A stretch of DNA of 64,000 nt from Streptomyces laurentii. GTDB lineage: Bacteria > Actinomycetota > Actinomycetes > Streptomycetales > Streptomycetaceae. Below, piece after piece: positions 27,338 through 36,081 of the stretch. Position numbers and translations under genes: made by a program. The DNA is taken from NCBI GenBank assembly GCA_002355495.1, contig AP017424.1, positions 3,224,001 to 3,288,000 of the forward strand. Direction: 5' to 3'. Every line of letters starts with the position of its first letter. The first letter of the stretch is position 1. Below the pieces are notes generated by a model. That model was not told the origin of the DNA. It made no database searches and worked only from the letters and a program-made list of their open reading frames with translations.

Positions 27338-27411
27338 CTGAGCGGGTGTACGGGGGAGGGGGAGCCGCCGGTCACCGCCGGCCGCTCCCCCTCCCCCGTA
27401 CACCCGCTCAG
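27338..27411. terminator. Bidirectional terminator with 28-bp perfect arms
   Basis: Arms 27338-27365 and 27384-27411 are perfectly complementary over 28 bp around an 18-nt loop that can itself pair. It lies between convergent genes and its right arm contains the stop codon of the KAS III gene (27408-27410). Confidence 0.93.
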
Positions 27412-28451
27412 GACTCCCAGCTCGGGACGTCCAGGATCTCCAGGACCACCGTCGTCCACACGTAGCCCGCGCCCGCCGCCTGGAGGACCACCAGGTCCCC
27501 CGGCTTCGCCTCGCCGCTCGCCATCACCCGGTTCAGCCCGAGGACGGGGTCCGCGGTGCCGACCATGCCGACGCCCAGGCCCCACTCGTGCGTGGTCCGC
27601 TCGCGCTCGACCCCGAGCAGACCGTAGAGGCCGTGCGTCACGATCGACAGGGCGAGGTTCTGGTGCAGGAAGTAGCGGACGTCGGACAGTTCGGCGTCGG
27701 CGTCGGCGAGGGCCCGCGCCATGGACTTCTCGACGCTCGCCGAGATCTTCTCGATCGCGTCGTCGAACTCCATGTCCTCGGCGAGCAGGTAGTCCGACTT
27801 CCGCTTGCTGACACCAATCGTCTCCCCGCCGGCGAACGGGGTGTCCGTCCAGCCGGCGCCGCTGCGCCCCATCGGTTCGAGCGACGGGTCGCCGTGCGAG
27901 TACGTGGACCGGACGCGCGCGAAGCCGCCCCGGCCGGAGAGGACGACGGCCGCGGCGCCGTCGCCGTCGACGTTCTGCTCGTCCGAGCCCCAGCGGTCGA
28001 TGTACGGCATCCGGAAGGCGTCGCCGCCGGTGACCAGGGCCGCCGTGACGTCGGGGCGGGCCGCCACGTACGAGGAGGCGACCTCGAAGGCGGCGAGCAT
28101 GCCGTTGCAGCCCTGCTTGATCTCGAACGCGGGGGCCGAGCCGCCGACCGTCTCGCGCTGCACGAAGCTCGCCGGCGTCCAGAAGTCGAGCCCCTGGTGG
28201 CCGATGTAGCTGTGCAGGACGAGCCCGAAGTCGTCGTCCGCGTGCCCCGACCGGGCCACGGCCTGCCGGCCGGCGAGGGCCGCCATGGTCGGGCCGGTCT
28301 CGTGCTCGGCGGCGACGTGCACCGAGCGGAAGCCGTTGAGGGACCGTTTCTGCTCGGTGTACCGGCCGGCGGCGATGGCCTCGTCGGCGGTCTCGACGTG
28401 CTCGGGCAGGTAGGCTCCCACCCCGGCGACGTACAGATCGTTCCAGCGCAT
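27408..28451 (-). CDS. KAS III-like acyltransferase (Cys-His-Asp type)
   Basis: 347 residues; ATG with GGGAGG upstream. Nucleophile Cys in EIKQGCNGMLAAFEV, His in FLHQNLALSIV and Asp in VGTADPVLGL, where FabH has Asn. VDGDGAAAVVLSGRGGFARV completes the thiolase fold. A Cys-His-Asp set is described for CerJ/ChlB-type enzymes that transfer acyl groups to hydroxyls or amines instead of making C-C bonds. It is 13 bp after the free carrier-protein gene, so the acyl donor is probably that holo-PCP. Confidence 0.88.
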   Translation of the reverse strand: MRWNDLYVAGVGAYLPEHVETADEAIAAGRYTEQKRSLNGFRSVHVAAEHETGPTMAALAGRQAVARSGHADDDFGLVLHSYIGHQGLDFWTPASFVQRETVGGSAPAFEIKQGCNGMLAAFEVASSYVAARPDVTAALVTGGDAFRMPYIDRWGSDEQNVDGDGAAAVVLSGRGGFARVRSTYSHGDPSLEPMGRSGAGWTDTPFAGGETIGVSKRKSDYLLAEDMEFDDAIEKISASVEKSMARALADADAELSDVRYFLHQNLALSIVTHGLYGLLGVERERTTHEWGLGVGMVGTADPVLGLNRVMASGEAKPGDLVVLQAAGAGYVWTTVVLEILDVPSWES

Positions 28452-28464
28452 GTCCGTCCTCCCG

Positions 28465-28692
28465 TCAGGCCGCGCGGAGATACGCGGCGAGGGTCCTGGG
28501 CGTGGGCGCCTGGTAGACGCGGCGCACCGGGATCTTGATGCCGTACGACTCGTGGATACGGCGGGTCAGCTTGGACGCCAGGAGGGAATGCCCGCCCAGG
28601 TCGAAGAAGCTGTCGTCCGGCTCGACGTGCGGCATGCCGAGCACTTCGCCGAACAGCAGGCAGAGTTCGTTCACCCACTCGGATTCGGTCAC
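28465..28692 (-). CDS. Free-standing peptidyl/acyl carrier protein
   Basis: 75 residues from GTG 28692 with GGAGGT upstream. The phosphopantetheine site is SFFDLGGHSLLASKL, the GGHS form typical of NRPS carrier domains, followed by VRRVYQAPTPRTLAAYL (helix 4). The adenylation domain at 31236 is the likely loading enzyme and the KAS III at 27408 the likely acceptor. Confidence 0.95.
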   Translation of the reverse strand: MTESEWVNELCLLFGEVLGMPHVEPDDSFFDLGGHSLLASKLTRRIHESYGIKIPVRRVYQAPTPRTLAAYLRAA

Positions 28693-28756
28693 TGGTACCT
28701 CCGTTGTCTTCCGCTTCGGCTTCGGCTTCCGCCTCGGCTTCGGTGGGTGGCTCCGG

Positions 28757-29959
28757 TCATGCCGCTTCGAGCGCGATGCGGCTGTGCAGGTCCTCGTCGT
28801 ACAGCTCGTCGACGGACATCACGCCGGCCGCCACCGCGAAGTAGCGTTCCGTCAGTTCCGGGGAGTCCTGGATGGCCCGGAGCATCGCCATCCGGTCGGG
28901 CGTGACCCGCAGACGGCTGACGAACAGGGTGTTGCGGTAGCCCTCGAAGAGCTCGTCCTGGATCCGCTCCCCGTACCGGCGCAGCGCCTCGTCGAGCAGC
29001 GCCGGGTCGTCGAGGACGCCCTCGGCGGTGATCGCCCCGGTCAGCACCTCGACCGCGAGGAAGGCGTCGCTCATGCCGCGCGCGGTGATCGAGTCCTTGT
29101 GGTGCGCGGCGTCGCCGACGAGGGCCCAGCCGGGACCGTTCGGCTTGCGGAAGAAGTTCTGCTGGTCGCCGGTGCCGCGGAGCCGCTCGACGCGTTCCGC
29201 GCCCTCCGTCCGCGCGTACAGATCGGGGGCGGTCGTACGGATGTTCTCCAGGTAGTGCGCGAGGGCGTCGCCCCGCACCGTGTCGAACTCCGCCTGCGGG
29301 AAGTACGCGGCGATCAGGGTCGCGTCGTCGTTGGTCGGGATGGCGCCGATCCAGCGGCCGGGCCGCTCGTACAGCTCGAATCCGGAGCGCACGCCCTGCC
29401 AGTAGGTGAAGTAGATGCAGGACATCAGCGGGTCGTGCACGGTGAACGGGGCGTCGACGGCCCTCGCGACGGCCGAGCGCATCCCGTCCGCGCCGATGAC
29501 GAGGCGGGCCCGCTCCACGACCGGAGTACCGGCGGCGGAACGGCACGTGACCCCGACGACGCGGTCGTCCTCGTACACGAGACCGGAGACGGAGCAGCCG
29601 TCCCGGAACTCCGCGCCGGCGGCCACGGCGGCGTCCACGAGGATCTGGTCCAGCAGGTAGCGGCGCGGCGCGTACGCCTCGGCCTGGCCGTGGGCGGGCA
29701 CGGTGCCGCCGTCGAGGCGGACGTCGCCCACCTGGTAGACGGTGCGGTCGAGCGCCGGGCACCCGGTGGCCCGGACCGCGTCGAGCACGCCCCAGCGGGC
29801 GAGCCTCTCGATCCCGGGCTGATGGATGTAGTGCGTGGACAGGGTGTCGCTGGGAAACCGGGCCCGGTCGACGAGCAGCACCCGACGACCCGCCCGCGCC
29901 AGGAGCAGAGCGGTGGCGGCACCCGCGACCCGTGCCCCCACCACGATGACGTCGTACAT
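28757..29959 (-). CDS. FAD-dependent monooxygenase/oxidoreductase
   Basis: 400 residues from ATG 29959 (GGAGGT seven bases upstream). The FAD-binding start is MYDVIVVGARVAGAATALLL, a GxRxAG variant of GxGxxG, with RARLVIGADGMRSAVARAV (DG motif) and WALVGDAAHHKDSITARGMS (GD motif). This places it in the PHBH/geranylgeranyl-reductase-like group used for aromatic hydroxylation or reduction. It is upstream of the carrier-protein/KAS III genes on the same strand, but the substrate could be the aromatic core or a carrier-bound acyl group. Confidence 0.88.
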   Translation of the reverse strand: MYDVIVVGARVAGAATALLLARAGRRVLLVDRARFPSDTLSTHYIHQPGIERLARWGVLDAVRATGCPALDRTVYQVGDVRLDGGTVPAHGQAEAYAPRRYLLDQILVDAAVAAGAEFRDGCSVSGLVYEDDRVVGVTCRSAAGTPVVERARLVIGADGMRSAVARAVDAPFTVHDPLMSCIYFTYWQGVRSGFELYERPGRWIGAIPTNDDATLIAAYFPQAEFDTVRGDALAHYLENIRTTAPDLYARTEGAERVERLRGTGDQQNFFRKPNGPGWALVGDAAHHKDSITARGMSDAFLAVEVLTGAITAEGVLDDPALLDEALRRYGERIQDELFEGYRNTLFVSRLRVTPDRMAMLRAIQDSPELTERYFAVAAGVMSVDELYDEDLHSRIALEAA

Positions 29960-30020
29960 TCCGGACCTCCAAGTCACGGATCTGACTCATGTGTTGTGCG
30001 GTCTGCTTCCGCTATCCGGT

Positions 30021-30062
30021 CGGCCGGGCGGGTCGGGCGATGTGGCCCGACCCGCCCGGCCG
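30021..30062 (-). terminator. Hairpin between the reductase and the flavoenzyme gene
   Basis: Perfect 18-bp arms (30021-30038 and 30045-30062) with a 6-nt loop, downstream of the NmrA-like gene on the same strand. Confidence 0.8.
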
Positions 30063-30133
30063 GGAGCAGGCACGGGGCACCTTGACAGCCGTTTCTCGAA
30101 CCCCGCTCGATCACTCCTGGGCCGTCGGTGTCC

Positions 30134-30982
30134 TCAGCCGCCGGCGGGCGTGAACGCGCCGAGGTGCTCTTCGGCCCACTGGCGGAAGGTCCGCGCGGGC
30201 CGGCCCGTGATCCGCTCCACCGTGTCCTCGATCCGGGCGGGCCGGTCCACGGCCGCGGCCCAGTGCCCGAGCAGCGAGGCGAGGACCAGTGGCGGCATGA
30301 AGCGGCCCATCTCCTCGACGGCTTCCTCCCGGGTCAGCTCGTGCACGGGGATCTCGCGCCCGAGGAGGTCGGCGAGGACACCGATCTGCTCGGTGAAGGA
30401 CAGCGACTCGGGACCGCTGAGGGTGAGGATCCGGCCCGCGACGGCCGGATCGCCGAGCGCGGCGACGGCGACGTCCGCGATGTCGTCCTCGTGCACGGGC
30501 ACGGTGTGGGCGCGCGCGTACGGCAGCCGTACGGGCTGTCCGCCGCGGATGGCGGCGCTCCAGCCGTACGCGTTGCCCGCGAAGGCACCGGGCCGCAGCA
30601 CCGTGGCCGACAGCGCCGACGCCGCGAGGGACTCCTCCACCGCCGCGTGGAACTGCCCCAGCGGGTCCGTGGCCGCCCCTGGTCCGCCGACCGTCGAGGA
30701 GGACAGCAGGACGGCGTGCCGGACCCCGGCGCGCGCGGCCGCGGCGAACAGTTCCTTGGCCCCGTCGGGTTCGGCGTAGAGGAAGGCCTGGTCCACGCCG
30801 TCGAGCGCGGCGTCGAAGGTCTCCGGGCGGTTGAGGTCGAGGGGGACGACGTCCACTCCGGCGGGGGCGTCCAGCTCGCCAGGGGTGCGGCTGGAGGCAC
30901 GTACGGGCCGCCCGGCGGCGTGTAAGCGGGCGAGGACGCGACGTCCCACGTTGCCGCGGGCGCCGGTTACCAGGATGGTCAT
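30134..30982 (-). CDS. NmrA-like NAD(P)-binding reductase
   Basis: 282 residues; ATG with AGGAG upstream. Rossmann motif MTILVTGARGNVGRRVLARL, then FLYAEPDGAKELFAAAARAG and HAVLLSSSTVGG, typical of atypical SDRs of the NmrA/azoreductase-like group that lack the YxxxK pair. The role could be quinone or imine reduction in tailoring or stress protection. It is divergent from the adenylation-domain gene across 253 bp. Confidence 0.85.
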   Translation of the reverse strand: MTILVTGARGNVGRRVLARLHAAGRPVRASSRTPGELDAPAGVDVVPLDLNRPETFDAALDGVDQAFLYAEPDGAKELFAAAARAGVRHAVLLSSSTVGGPGAATDPLGQFHAAVEESLAASALSATVLRPGAFAGNAYGWSAAIRGGQPVRLPYARAHTVPVHEDDIADVAVAALGDPAVAGRILTLSGPESLSFTEQIGVLADLLGREIPVHELTREEAVEEMGRFMPPLVLASLLGHWAAAVDRPARIEDTVERITGRPARTFRQWAEEHLGAFTPAGG

Positions 30983-31070
30983 GCTGTACTCCTGTCGATG
31001 CGGTTCCGGCTCGGTCGGGGGGAGCCCGGCCGGCGGGCGCGCCGCCCGCCGGGCCCTATACGGAGCCGGT

Positions 31071-31083
31071 GGTTCAGTGAACC
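31071..31083. promoter_or_regulatory. Palindromic operator candidate GGTTCA-N-TGAACC
   Basis: A perfect 13-bp palindrome midway in the 253-bp divergent region between 30982 and 31236, next to CCCTATAC (31054-31061), a possible -10. No regulator of TetR/MarR type is adjacent, so the binding protein is unknown. Confidence 0.45.
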
Positions 31084-31235
31084 GGCCCGCACTCGCGCGC
31101 GCCTTGATCCACCAGGGGATCTGTTCGATTCCGCCGCTGGTCGACGGCCTGCGGGCCGGCCTCCTCCACCGCCGGTCGAGGGCCCCGCCTCACCCTGCCG
31201 CTCCCGTGATGCTCGACTCGTGAGGAGCCAGGCCG

Positions 31236-32822
31236 ATGACATCGGTAGTCGCAGCGTTTCGCCGGCGGGTCGCCGAGACCCCCGACTCCGTGGCGGTCTC
31301 CGCCGGGGACGACCACCTCGCGTACGCCCGGCTCGACGCCTGGGCCCGGGAGGTGGCCCGCGTCCTGGCCGGGACGGCGGGCGTACGCGCGGGCGACCGG
31401 GTCGCCGTCTGCCTGGACCGCTCCCCCGGGCTCGTCGCCGCGCTGCTCGGCGTGCTCACGGCCGGCGCGGCGTTCGTCCCGCTCTCGGTCGACGACCCGG
31501 CGGCCCGGGTGGCCGAGGTGCTCGGGGACGCCGGGGCGAGCGCCGTCCTGTGCGGGCCGGACGACGCCGAACGGTTCGCCCCCTACGGGATCCCCGTCCT
31601 CCAGGTCCCGGCCCGGCCGGACGGCCCGGCGGCGGAAGCCCCCGTAGCGGACGGCGTCACGGCAGACGTACCCGTGGCCGACGCACCCGTGGCCGACGTA
31701 CCCGTGGCCGACGTCCCCCTCCCGGAGACGGCCGGCGACGACCTCGCGTACCTCATGTACACCTCCGGCTCCACCGGCCGCCCGAAGGCGGTCATGGTCG
31801 AGCACCGCAACATCACCAACCTGGTCACCGGCCCCAACTACGTCGACCTGGGCCCCGACGACCGCATCCTCCAGCTGGCGCCCGTCGCCTTCGACGCCGC
31901 CACCTTCGAGATCTGGGGCGCCCTCCTCAACGGCGCCCGCCTCGTCCTCGCCCCGCCGCGCCAGGTCCAGGCCGAGGAACTCGGCACCCTGCTGCGGCAC
32001 GGCGGCATCACCGTGCTCTGGCTGACCGCCGCGCTCTTCCACCGCCAGATCGAGGTCGACGTCAAGGCGTTCGCCGGGCTGCGCACGGTCCTGGCCGGCG
32101 GGGACGTCCTCTCCGTCCCGCACCTCCGCGAGCTCCAGTCCGCCGTGCCCGACTGCCGGATCGTCAACGGGTACGGGCCGACCGAGACGACCACGTTCGC
32201 CCTCTGCCACCGGGTCGACCCGCACGAGGACCTCGGGCACTCGGTCCCCATCGGCACGCCCCTGCAGAACGTCGACGTCCGGATCGTCGACGACACGGGC
32301 GCGCCGCTCCCGGACGGCACGCCCGGCGAACTGTGGATCGGCGGGGCCGGCGTCTCGCGCGGCTACTGGCGCCGCCCCGACCTCACCGAGAAGGCCTTCA
32401 CCACCAGCAACACGCCTGCCATGACCGGCCGTTACTACCGCAGCGGCGATCTGGCGGTACGGCGCCCCGACGGCGTCGTCGTCTTCCTCGGCCGCAACGA
32501 CGACCAGTTCAAGCTGCGCGGCTTCCGTATCGAGCCGGGCGAGCTGGAGAGCGTGCTCGCCGGGCACGCTCAGGTGCGCAGCGCGGCGGTCGGCGTCCGC
32601 GAGAGCCATGTGGGCGACCGCCGTCTGGTGGCGTGGGTGGTGCCCGAGGGCGACACCCTCGACCGCCGCGCGCTCCGCTCGTACCTGCGCGACCTGGTGC
32701 CCGAGCACATGCTCCCGGCGGCGTTCGTGGCGCTGGACGCGCTGCCGGTCACCGGCAACGGCAAGACCGACCGCAAGGCGCTGCCCACCCCCGACTGGAC
32801 GTCGCGGTCCATCTACGTCTGA
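31236..32822 (+). CDS. Stand-alone NRPS adenylation domain
   Basis: 528 residues; ATG with GAGGAG upstream. Core motifs: A3 YLMYTSGSTGRPKAVMVEH, A4 FDAATFEIWG, A5 NGYGPTETT, A7 YRSGDLAVRRPDG, A8 FKLRGFRIEPGELES and A10 NGKTDRKALP. Asp at the amino-group-binding position in FDAATF supports an alpha-amino acid substrate; the code begins D-A-(Phe) and I cannot assign the amino acid. An extra repeat (PVADV units, about residues 135-165) lies just before A3. It probably loads the free PCP at 28465. Confidence 0.93.
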   Translation: MTSVVAAFRRRVAETPDSVAVSAGDDHLAYARLDAWAREVARVLAGTAGVRAGDRVAVCLDRSPGLVAALLGVLTAGAAFVPLSVDDPAARVAEVLGDAGASAVLCGPDDAERFAPYGIPVLQVPARPDGPAAEAPVADGVTADVPVADAPVADVPVADVPLPETAGDDLAYLMYTSGSTGRPKAVMVEHRNITNLVTGPNYVDLGPDDRILQLAPVAFDAATFEIWGALLNGARLVLAPPRQVQAEELGTLLRHGGITVLWLTAALFHRQIEVDVKAFAGLRTVLAGGDVLSVPHLRELQSAVPDCRIVNGYGPTETTTFALCHRVDPHEDLGHSVPIGTPLQNVDVRIVDDTGAPLPDGTPGELWIGGAGVSRGYWRRPDLTEKAFTTSNTPAMTGRYYRSGDLAVRRPDGVVVFLGRNDDQFKLRGFRIEPGELESVLAGHAQVRSAAVGVRESHVGDRRLVAWVVPEGDTLDRRALRSYLRDLVPEHMLPAAFVALDALPVTGNGKTDRKALPTPDWTSRSIYV

Positions 32823-32933
32823 CCTCGCCCCGTACCGCCCGCTCGACCCACGTTCCAGCCGGCTCTGGATTGATGACGAGACGGAGACATCCGAAATCAC
32901 CCGTCGCCCAGAGCCCTCTCGAAAGGACGGAGC

Positions 32934-33722
32934 ATGACCGAACAGCCCCAGCCCTCCGCACCCTCCGCACCGCGGTACGTCGTGGTCACCGGCGGCGCCA
33001 CCGGCATCGGCCGTGCCACCGCCCTCGACTTCGCCCGGCAGGGCGCCACCGGGGTGATCGTCACCGGGCGCCGCAAGGACAAGCTGGACGAGGTGGCGGC
33101 CCTGCACCCGGCCCTGGTCCCGGTGTGCGCGGACGTGAGCACCCAGGAGGGCGCCGACGCCGTCGCCGAGGCCGTCGAGGCCTGGGGCGGGACCGTCGAC
33201 GTACTGGTCCACAACGCCGGCGTGCACACCATCGGCGCCGTCGGGTCCATCGACCCCGAGGCCGCCCGCGAACTCTTCGCCATCAACGTCCTCGGCACGA
33301 TCATCCTCACCAACCGGCTGCTCCCCGCCCTGACCGCGCCCGGCGGCAGCATCGTCTTCGTCACGAGCCCGGCCGGGCACAACCCGACCCCCATGGCCTC
33401 GGTGTACGCGGCGAGCAAGGCGGCCGTGGACACCTTCACCCGCAGCTGGGCCCTGGAACTGGCCCCCCGGGGCATCCGTGTGAACGCGGTGGCGCCGGGC
33501 TGGGTGCGGACCGAGGTGTACGAGTCCCACGGCATGACCACCGAGCAGGTGGACGAGCTCTTCCAGCAGGCCGCCACGAGCGTGCCGATGGGCGTGACCG
33601 GCGTCCCGGAGGACGTGTCGCGCTGGATCACCCTGCTCGCCGCACCGGGCAGCGCCTGGATGACGGGCCAGATCCTCACGATGGACGGCGGCGCGGACCT
33701 GGTGCGGGCACGCCAGGTCTGA
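32934..33722 (+). CDS. Short-chain dehydrogenase/reductase
   Basis: 262 residues. Classical SDR motifs: VTGGATGIGRATALDF, HNAGVHTIG, active-site Ser and YAASK (VYAASKAAVDTF), and VNAVAPGWVRTEVYE. NADP preference is suggested by the GRRKDK patch after beta-2. It follows the adenylation-domain gene by 112 bp and may act on a carrier-bound amino or keto acid or on the polyketide. Confidence 0.92.
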   Translation: MTEQPQPSAPSAPRYVVVTGGATGIGRATALDFARQGATGVIVTGRRKDKLDEVAALHPALVPVCADVSTQEGADAVAEAVEAWGGTVDVLVHNAGVHTIGAVGSIDPEAARELFAINVLGTIILTNRLLPALTAPGGSIVFVTSPAGHNPTPMASVYAASKAAVDTFTRSWALELAPRGIRVNAVAPGWVRTEVYESHGMTTEQVDELFQQAATSVPMGVTGVPEDVSRWITLLAAPGSAWMTGQILTMDGGADLVRARQV

Positions 33723-33764
33723 CCGCGTTCCCCACTCACGCCAACGGAAGGACGGCGACGCGCG

Positions 33765-34319
33765 ATGTCGCAGACAGCGAACGAGCACCACCAGAACGGC
33801 TCCTCCCGCCCCGCGCCGGGCGCGGTCCTCACACCCGAGGCCCTGTTCCACACAGGCCTGGTGGTGGAGAACCTCGAATCGGCGATGAAGTCCCTGAGCG
33901 AACTGGCCGGCTACCACTGGACCACCGTCATGGAACTCCAGGTCACGGCCCGCACCCCGCACGGCCGGCAGCACGCCGCCCAGCGCTTCGTGCTCTCGGT
34001 CGAGGAGCCCCGGCTCGAACTCGTCGAGGCGATCCCCGGCACGGTCTGGGTCTCCGACGGCAGCAACGGCGCGCACCACGTGGGCTATTGGGCCGAGGAC
34101 GAGCGCATCGAGGAGATCTCCGCGGCGCTCGTGGACCTGGGCCTCGACGTCGAGGCCTCCAACGACTTCGAGGCCGACGGCAAGCTGACGTGGGTCTACC
34201 ACCGCGGCCTCGGCGGCATCCGCGTCGAGCTGCTCAACACCCTGATGAAGCCCTCGATGGACGCCTGGATCGCCGGCACGGACCCGACCGAGGTCCAACG
34301 CGACGCCCCGATCAGCTGA
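33765..34319 (+). CDS. VOC-superfamily (glyoxalase/bleomycin-resistance fold) protein
   Basis: 184 residues. After a 25-residue polar lead, LFHTGLVVENLESAMKSLSEL and GNGAHHVGYWAEDERIEEIS mark the paired beta-alpha-beta-beta-beta modules of the VOC fold. Possible roles are product sequestration, isomerisation or ring cleavage. It ends the plus-strand operon begun by the adenylation domain and is followed by a terminator. Confidence 0.8.
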   Translation: MSQTANEHHQNGSSRPAPGAVLTPEALFHTGLVVENLESAMKSLSELAGYHWTTVMELQVTARTPHGRQHAAQRFVLSVEEPRLELVEAIPGTVWVSDGSNGAHHVGYWAEDERIEEISAALVDLGLDVEASNDFEADGKLTWVYHRGLGGIRVELLNTLMKPSMDAWIAGTDPTEVQRDAPIS

Positions 34320-34638
34320 CCCCCGGCCCCACCCCACCCCGCACACCGCGAAGGCCCCCACCCGGAGGATCCGGGCGGGGGCCTTCGCGTCCGCTCAGCC
34401 GGACCCCGGTCACTGACGGCCTGGCGACGATCACACGAATCGACGCGAGCCGGCTGTGTGCCACCGCGTTGGAGACCAACTCGGTGATCACTACGCCCGC
34501 GTCGTCGCTCAGCGACTCCAGACCCCAGACGGCCAGCGCCGTCCTGACCAGCCGGCGGGCGACTGCCGCGCTCTGCGGTTCGCGCGGGAGGGTCTGCGAG
34601 TACACGGGATGCCCTGTGGGGCGAGACATCACAGTCAT
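34312..34638 (-). pseudogene. Truncated RsbW-like ATP-binding protein
   Basis: From ATG 34638 the sequence reads as the first part of an actinobacterial HATPase anti-sigma-type protein: REPQSAAVARRLVRTALAVW, then DDAGVVITELVSNAVAHS (N box). After IRVIVARPSVTGVRL similarity stops and the frame runs through the neighbouring terminator hairpin to 34312, so the G1/G2 ATP-lid motifs are missing. It is probably a remnant left when this island entered the cluster. Confidence 0.7.
34347..34389 (+). terminator. Hairpin after the VOC gene
   Basis: 13-bp arms (34347-34359 and 34377-34389) plus an inner CCCGG/CCGGG stem, just downstream of the VOC stop. Confidence 0.85.
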
Positions 34639-34820
34639 CAGGACCTGTTCACGGGTGGGTGGACCGCTCACGGTCTTCCGAGGAGCGGCGGGGCCTCGAT
34701 TCCGTGAACGACCGACGGAGCTGCGCCAGGAGGAAACATCCCGCACGTACGCGTCCATTCCGACCGGAAATTCCGGTCACTCACACTCACGTACTGAATA
34801 CGGGTCGCTACCGTGGGTAC

Positions 34821-36081
34821 ATGGAGGGCAACGAGCACCTCGCCAGCGCCATGCGGGAGCACGGCTTCAAGCAGCATGAGTTGGCTGACGCGGTCAACAG
34901 CCGCCTGATCGACAAGGGGTACAAGGGCACGGTCGGCGAGCGCACGGTCCGGAACTGGCTGACCGGCACGACCAAGTGGCCTCACCCCCGGCAACGGGAC
35001 GCGCTGGAGGCGGTGTTCCGCCGCACAGCCGAGGAGCTGGGCTTCCGTCCACCAGTAAGAAAACGCCCCTCGACTCCCTTGGAGGATTCCGTGGATCGGA
35101 GGAACTTCCTCACCGGTGCCGGCGGAACGATGGTCGCGGCGGCCGCCCCGTTCCTGGGTGCCCCTCCACAGGTGGGCACCTCCGATGTCATCCGGCTCCG
35201 CAGCGGGCTGGACAACCTGATGGCGGTGGACGACACGAGGGGCGGCCACGAAGCCCTTGAACGGGCCGCCTTGGCCGGGGCGGCCGAAGCGCTGGAGAAG
35301 CAGAAGCTCGGCGCCACCCAGCGCATCCGCCGACGCCTCTATACGGTGGCCGCCGACTACACCGCGGCAGCGGCCTGGAGCGCTCTCGACGCCCGCCGGG
35401 GCGACCGGGCCCAAGCTCTCCTTGGCCGAGCTCTGTACCTGGCCGGGATGGGCCGGGACTCGGGTGCGGAACTGTGCACCTGGAACCTGTACGCGATGCT
35501 GGCCCGCCAACGCGACGAGCGCACGCAGGCCGTGGACTCCGCCATGGCAGCCCAGTCCACGAGCATCACCAAGCGAGACCCGTTCTACGCCTCCCTGGCC
35601 CATGCCCGCACGGCGATCGGTCACGCGAGCCTCGACCGGCAGGCCGCGATCCGGTCCCTGGGCCATGCGTGGGAGGCTCTGGAGAAGGCGACCCCCGACG
35701 CACCCCGGCCAAGCTGGGTGGCCTTCTACGGGCGAGGGGAGCTCATGGCCATCACGGCTATCGTCCGCGACCGCATCGGAGACTTCGACCACGCCGAGGC
35801 GGCCTCCCACCAGGCCCTGGCCTCGATCCCGCCACAGTTCCGCAGGAACCGGGCCATGGCCACCGCCCGGCTCGCCCTCGCCCAGCTCCATCAAGGCGAT
35901 CTCGACCAGGCATGCGCCACGGCGTCGGCAGTCTTCGAGCTGATGGACGGGGACCCGCTCCCCGGCCGGCTCCGCTCTCTCCTCGGCGACTACTACCGGG
36001 ACTTGATCGCCCTTGCGCCGGATGCGGCGGTGTCACGAGAGTGGGGGGGACCGCATCCGATCCGAAGGGAACCGAGCGTGA
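34821..36081 (+). CDS. XRE-type regulator with TPR-like C-terminus, frameshifted at its 3' end
   Basis: About 419 residues. The N-terminal helix-turn-helix (MREHGFKQHELADAVNSRLI, then VGERTVRNWLTGTTKWPHP) is followed by RRNFLTG, a Tat-like patch common in these Streptomyces regulators, and a helical repeat region to the end. In the given sequence the frame reads through into the acetyltransferase gene. The run at 36043-36049 has seven G; with six the protein ends SREWGDRIRSEGNRA with a TGA that overlaps the next GTG (GTGA). A one-base insertion is the simplest explanation. Confidence 0.8.

Noticed and set aside
30082..30110. TCGAGCG/TCGAGAA repeat (minus strand) upstream of the flavoenzyme gene
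   Set aside because: Orientation is opposite to the other boxes and a strong hairpin lies between it and the gene; no -10 at 11 bp.
30998..34879. A 1,293-codon open frame on the plus strand over the adenylation domain and SDR
   Set aside because: Arg/Pro/Gly-rich shadow of real genes in another frame; no recognisable domain.
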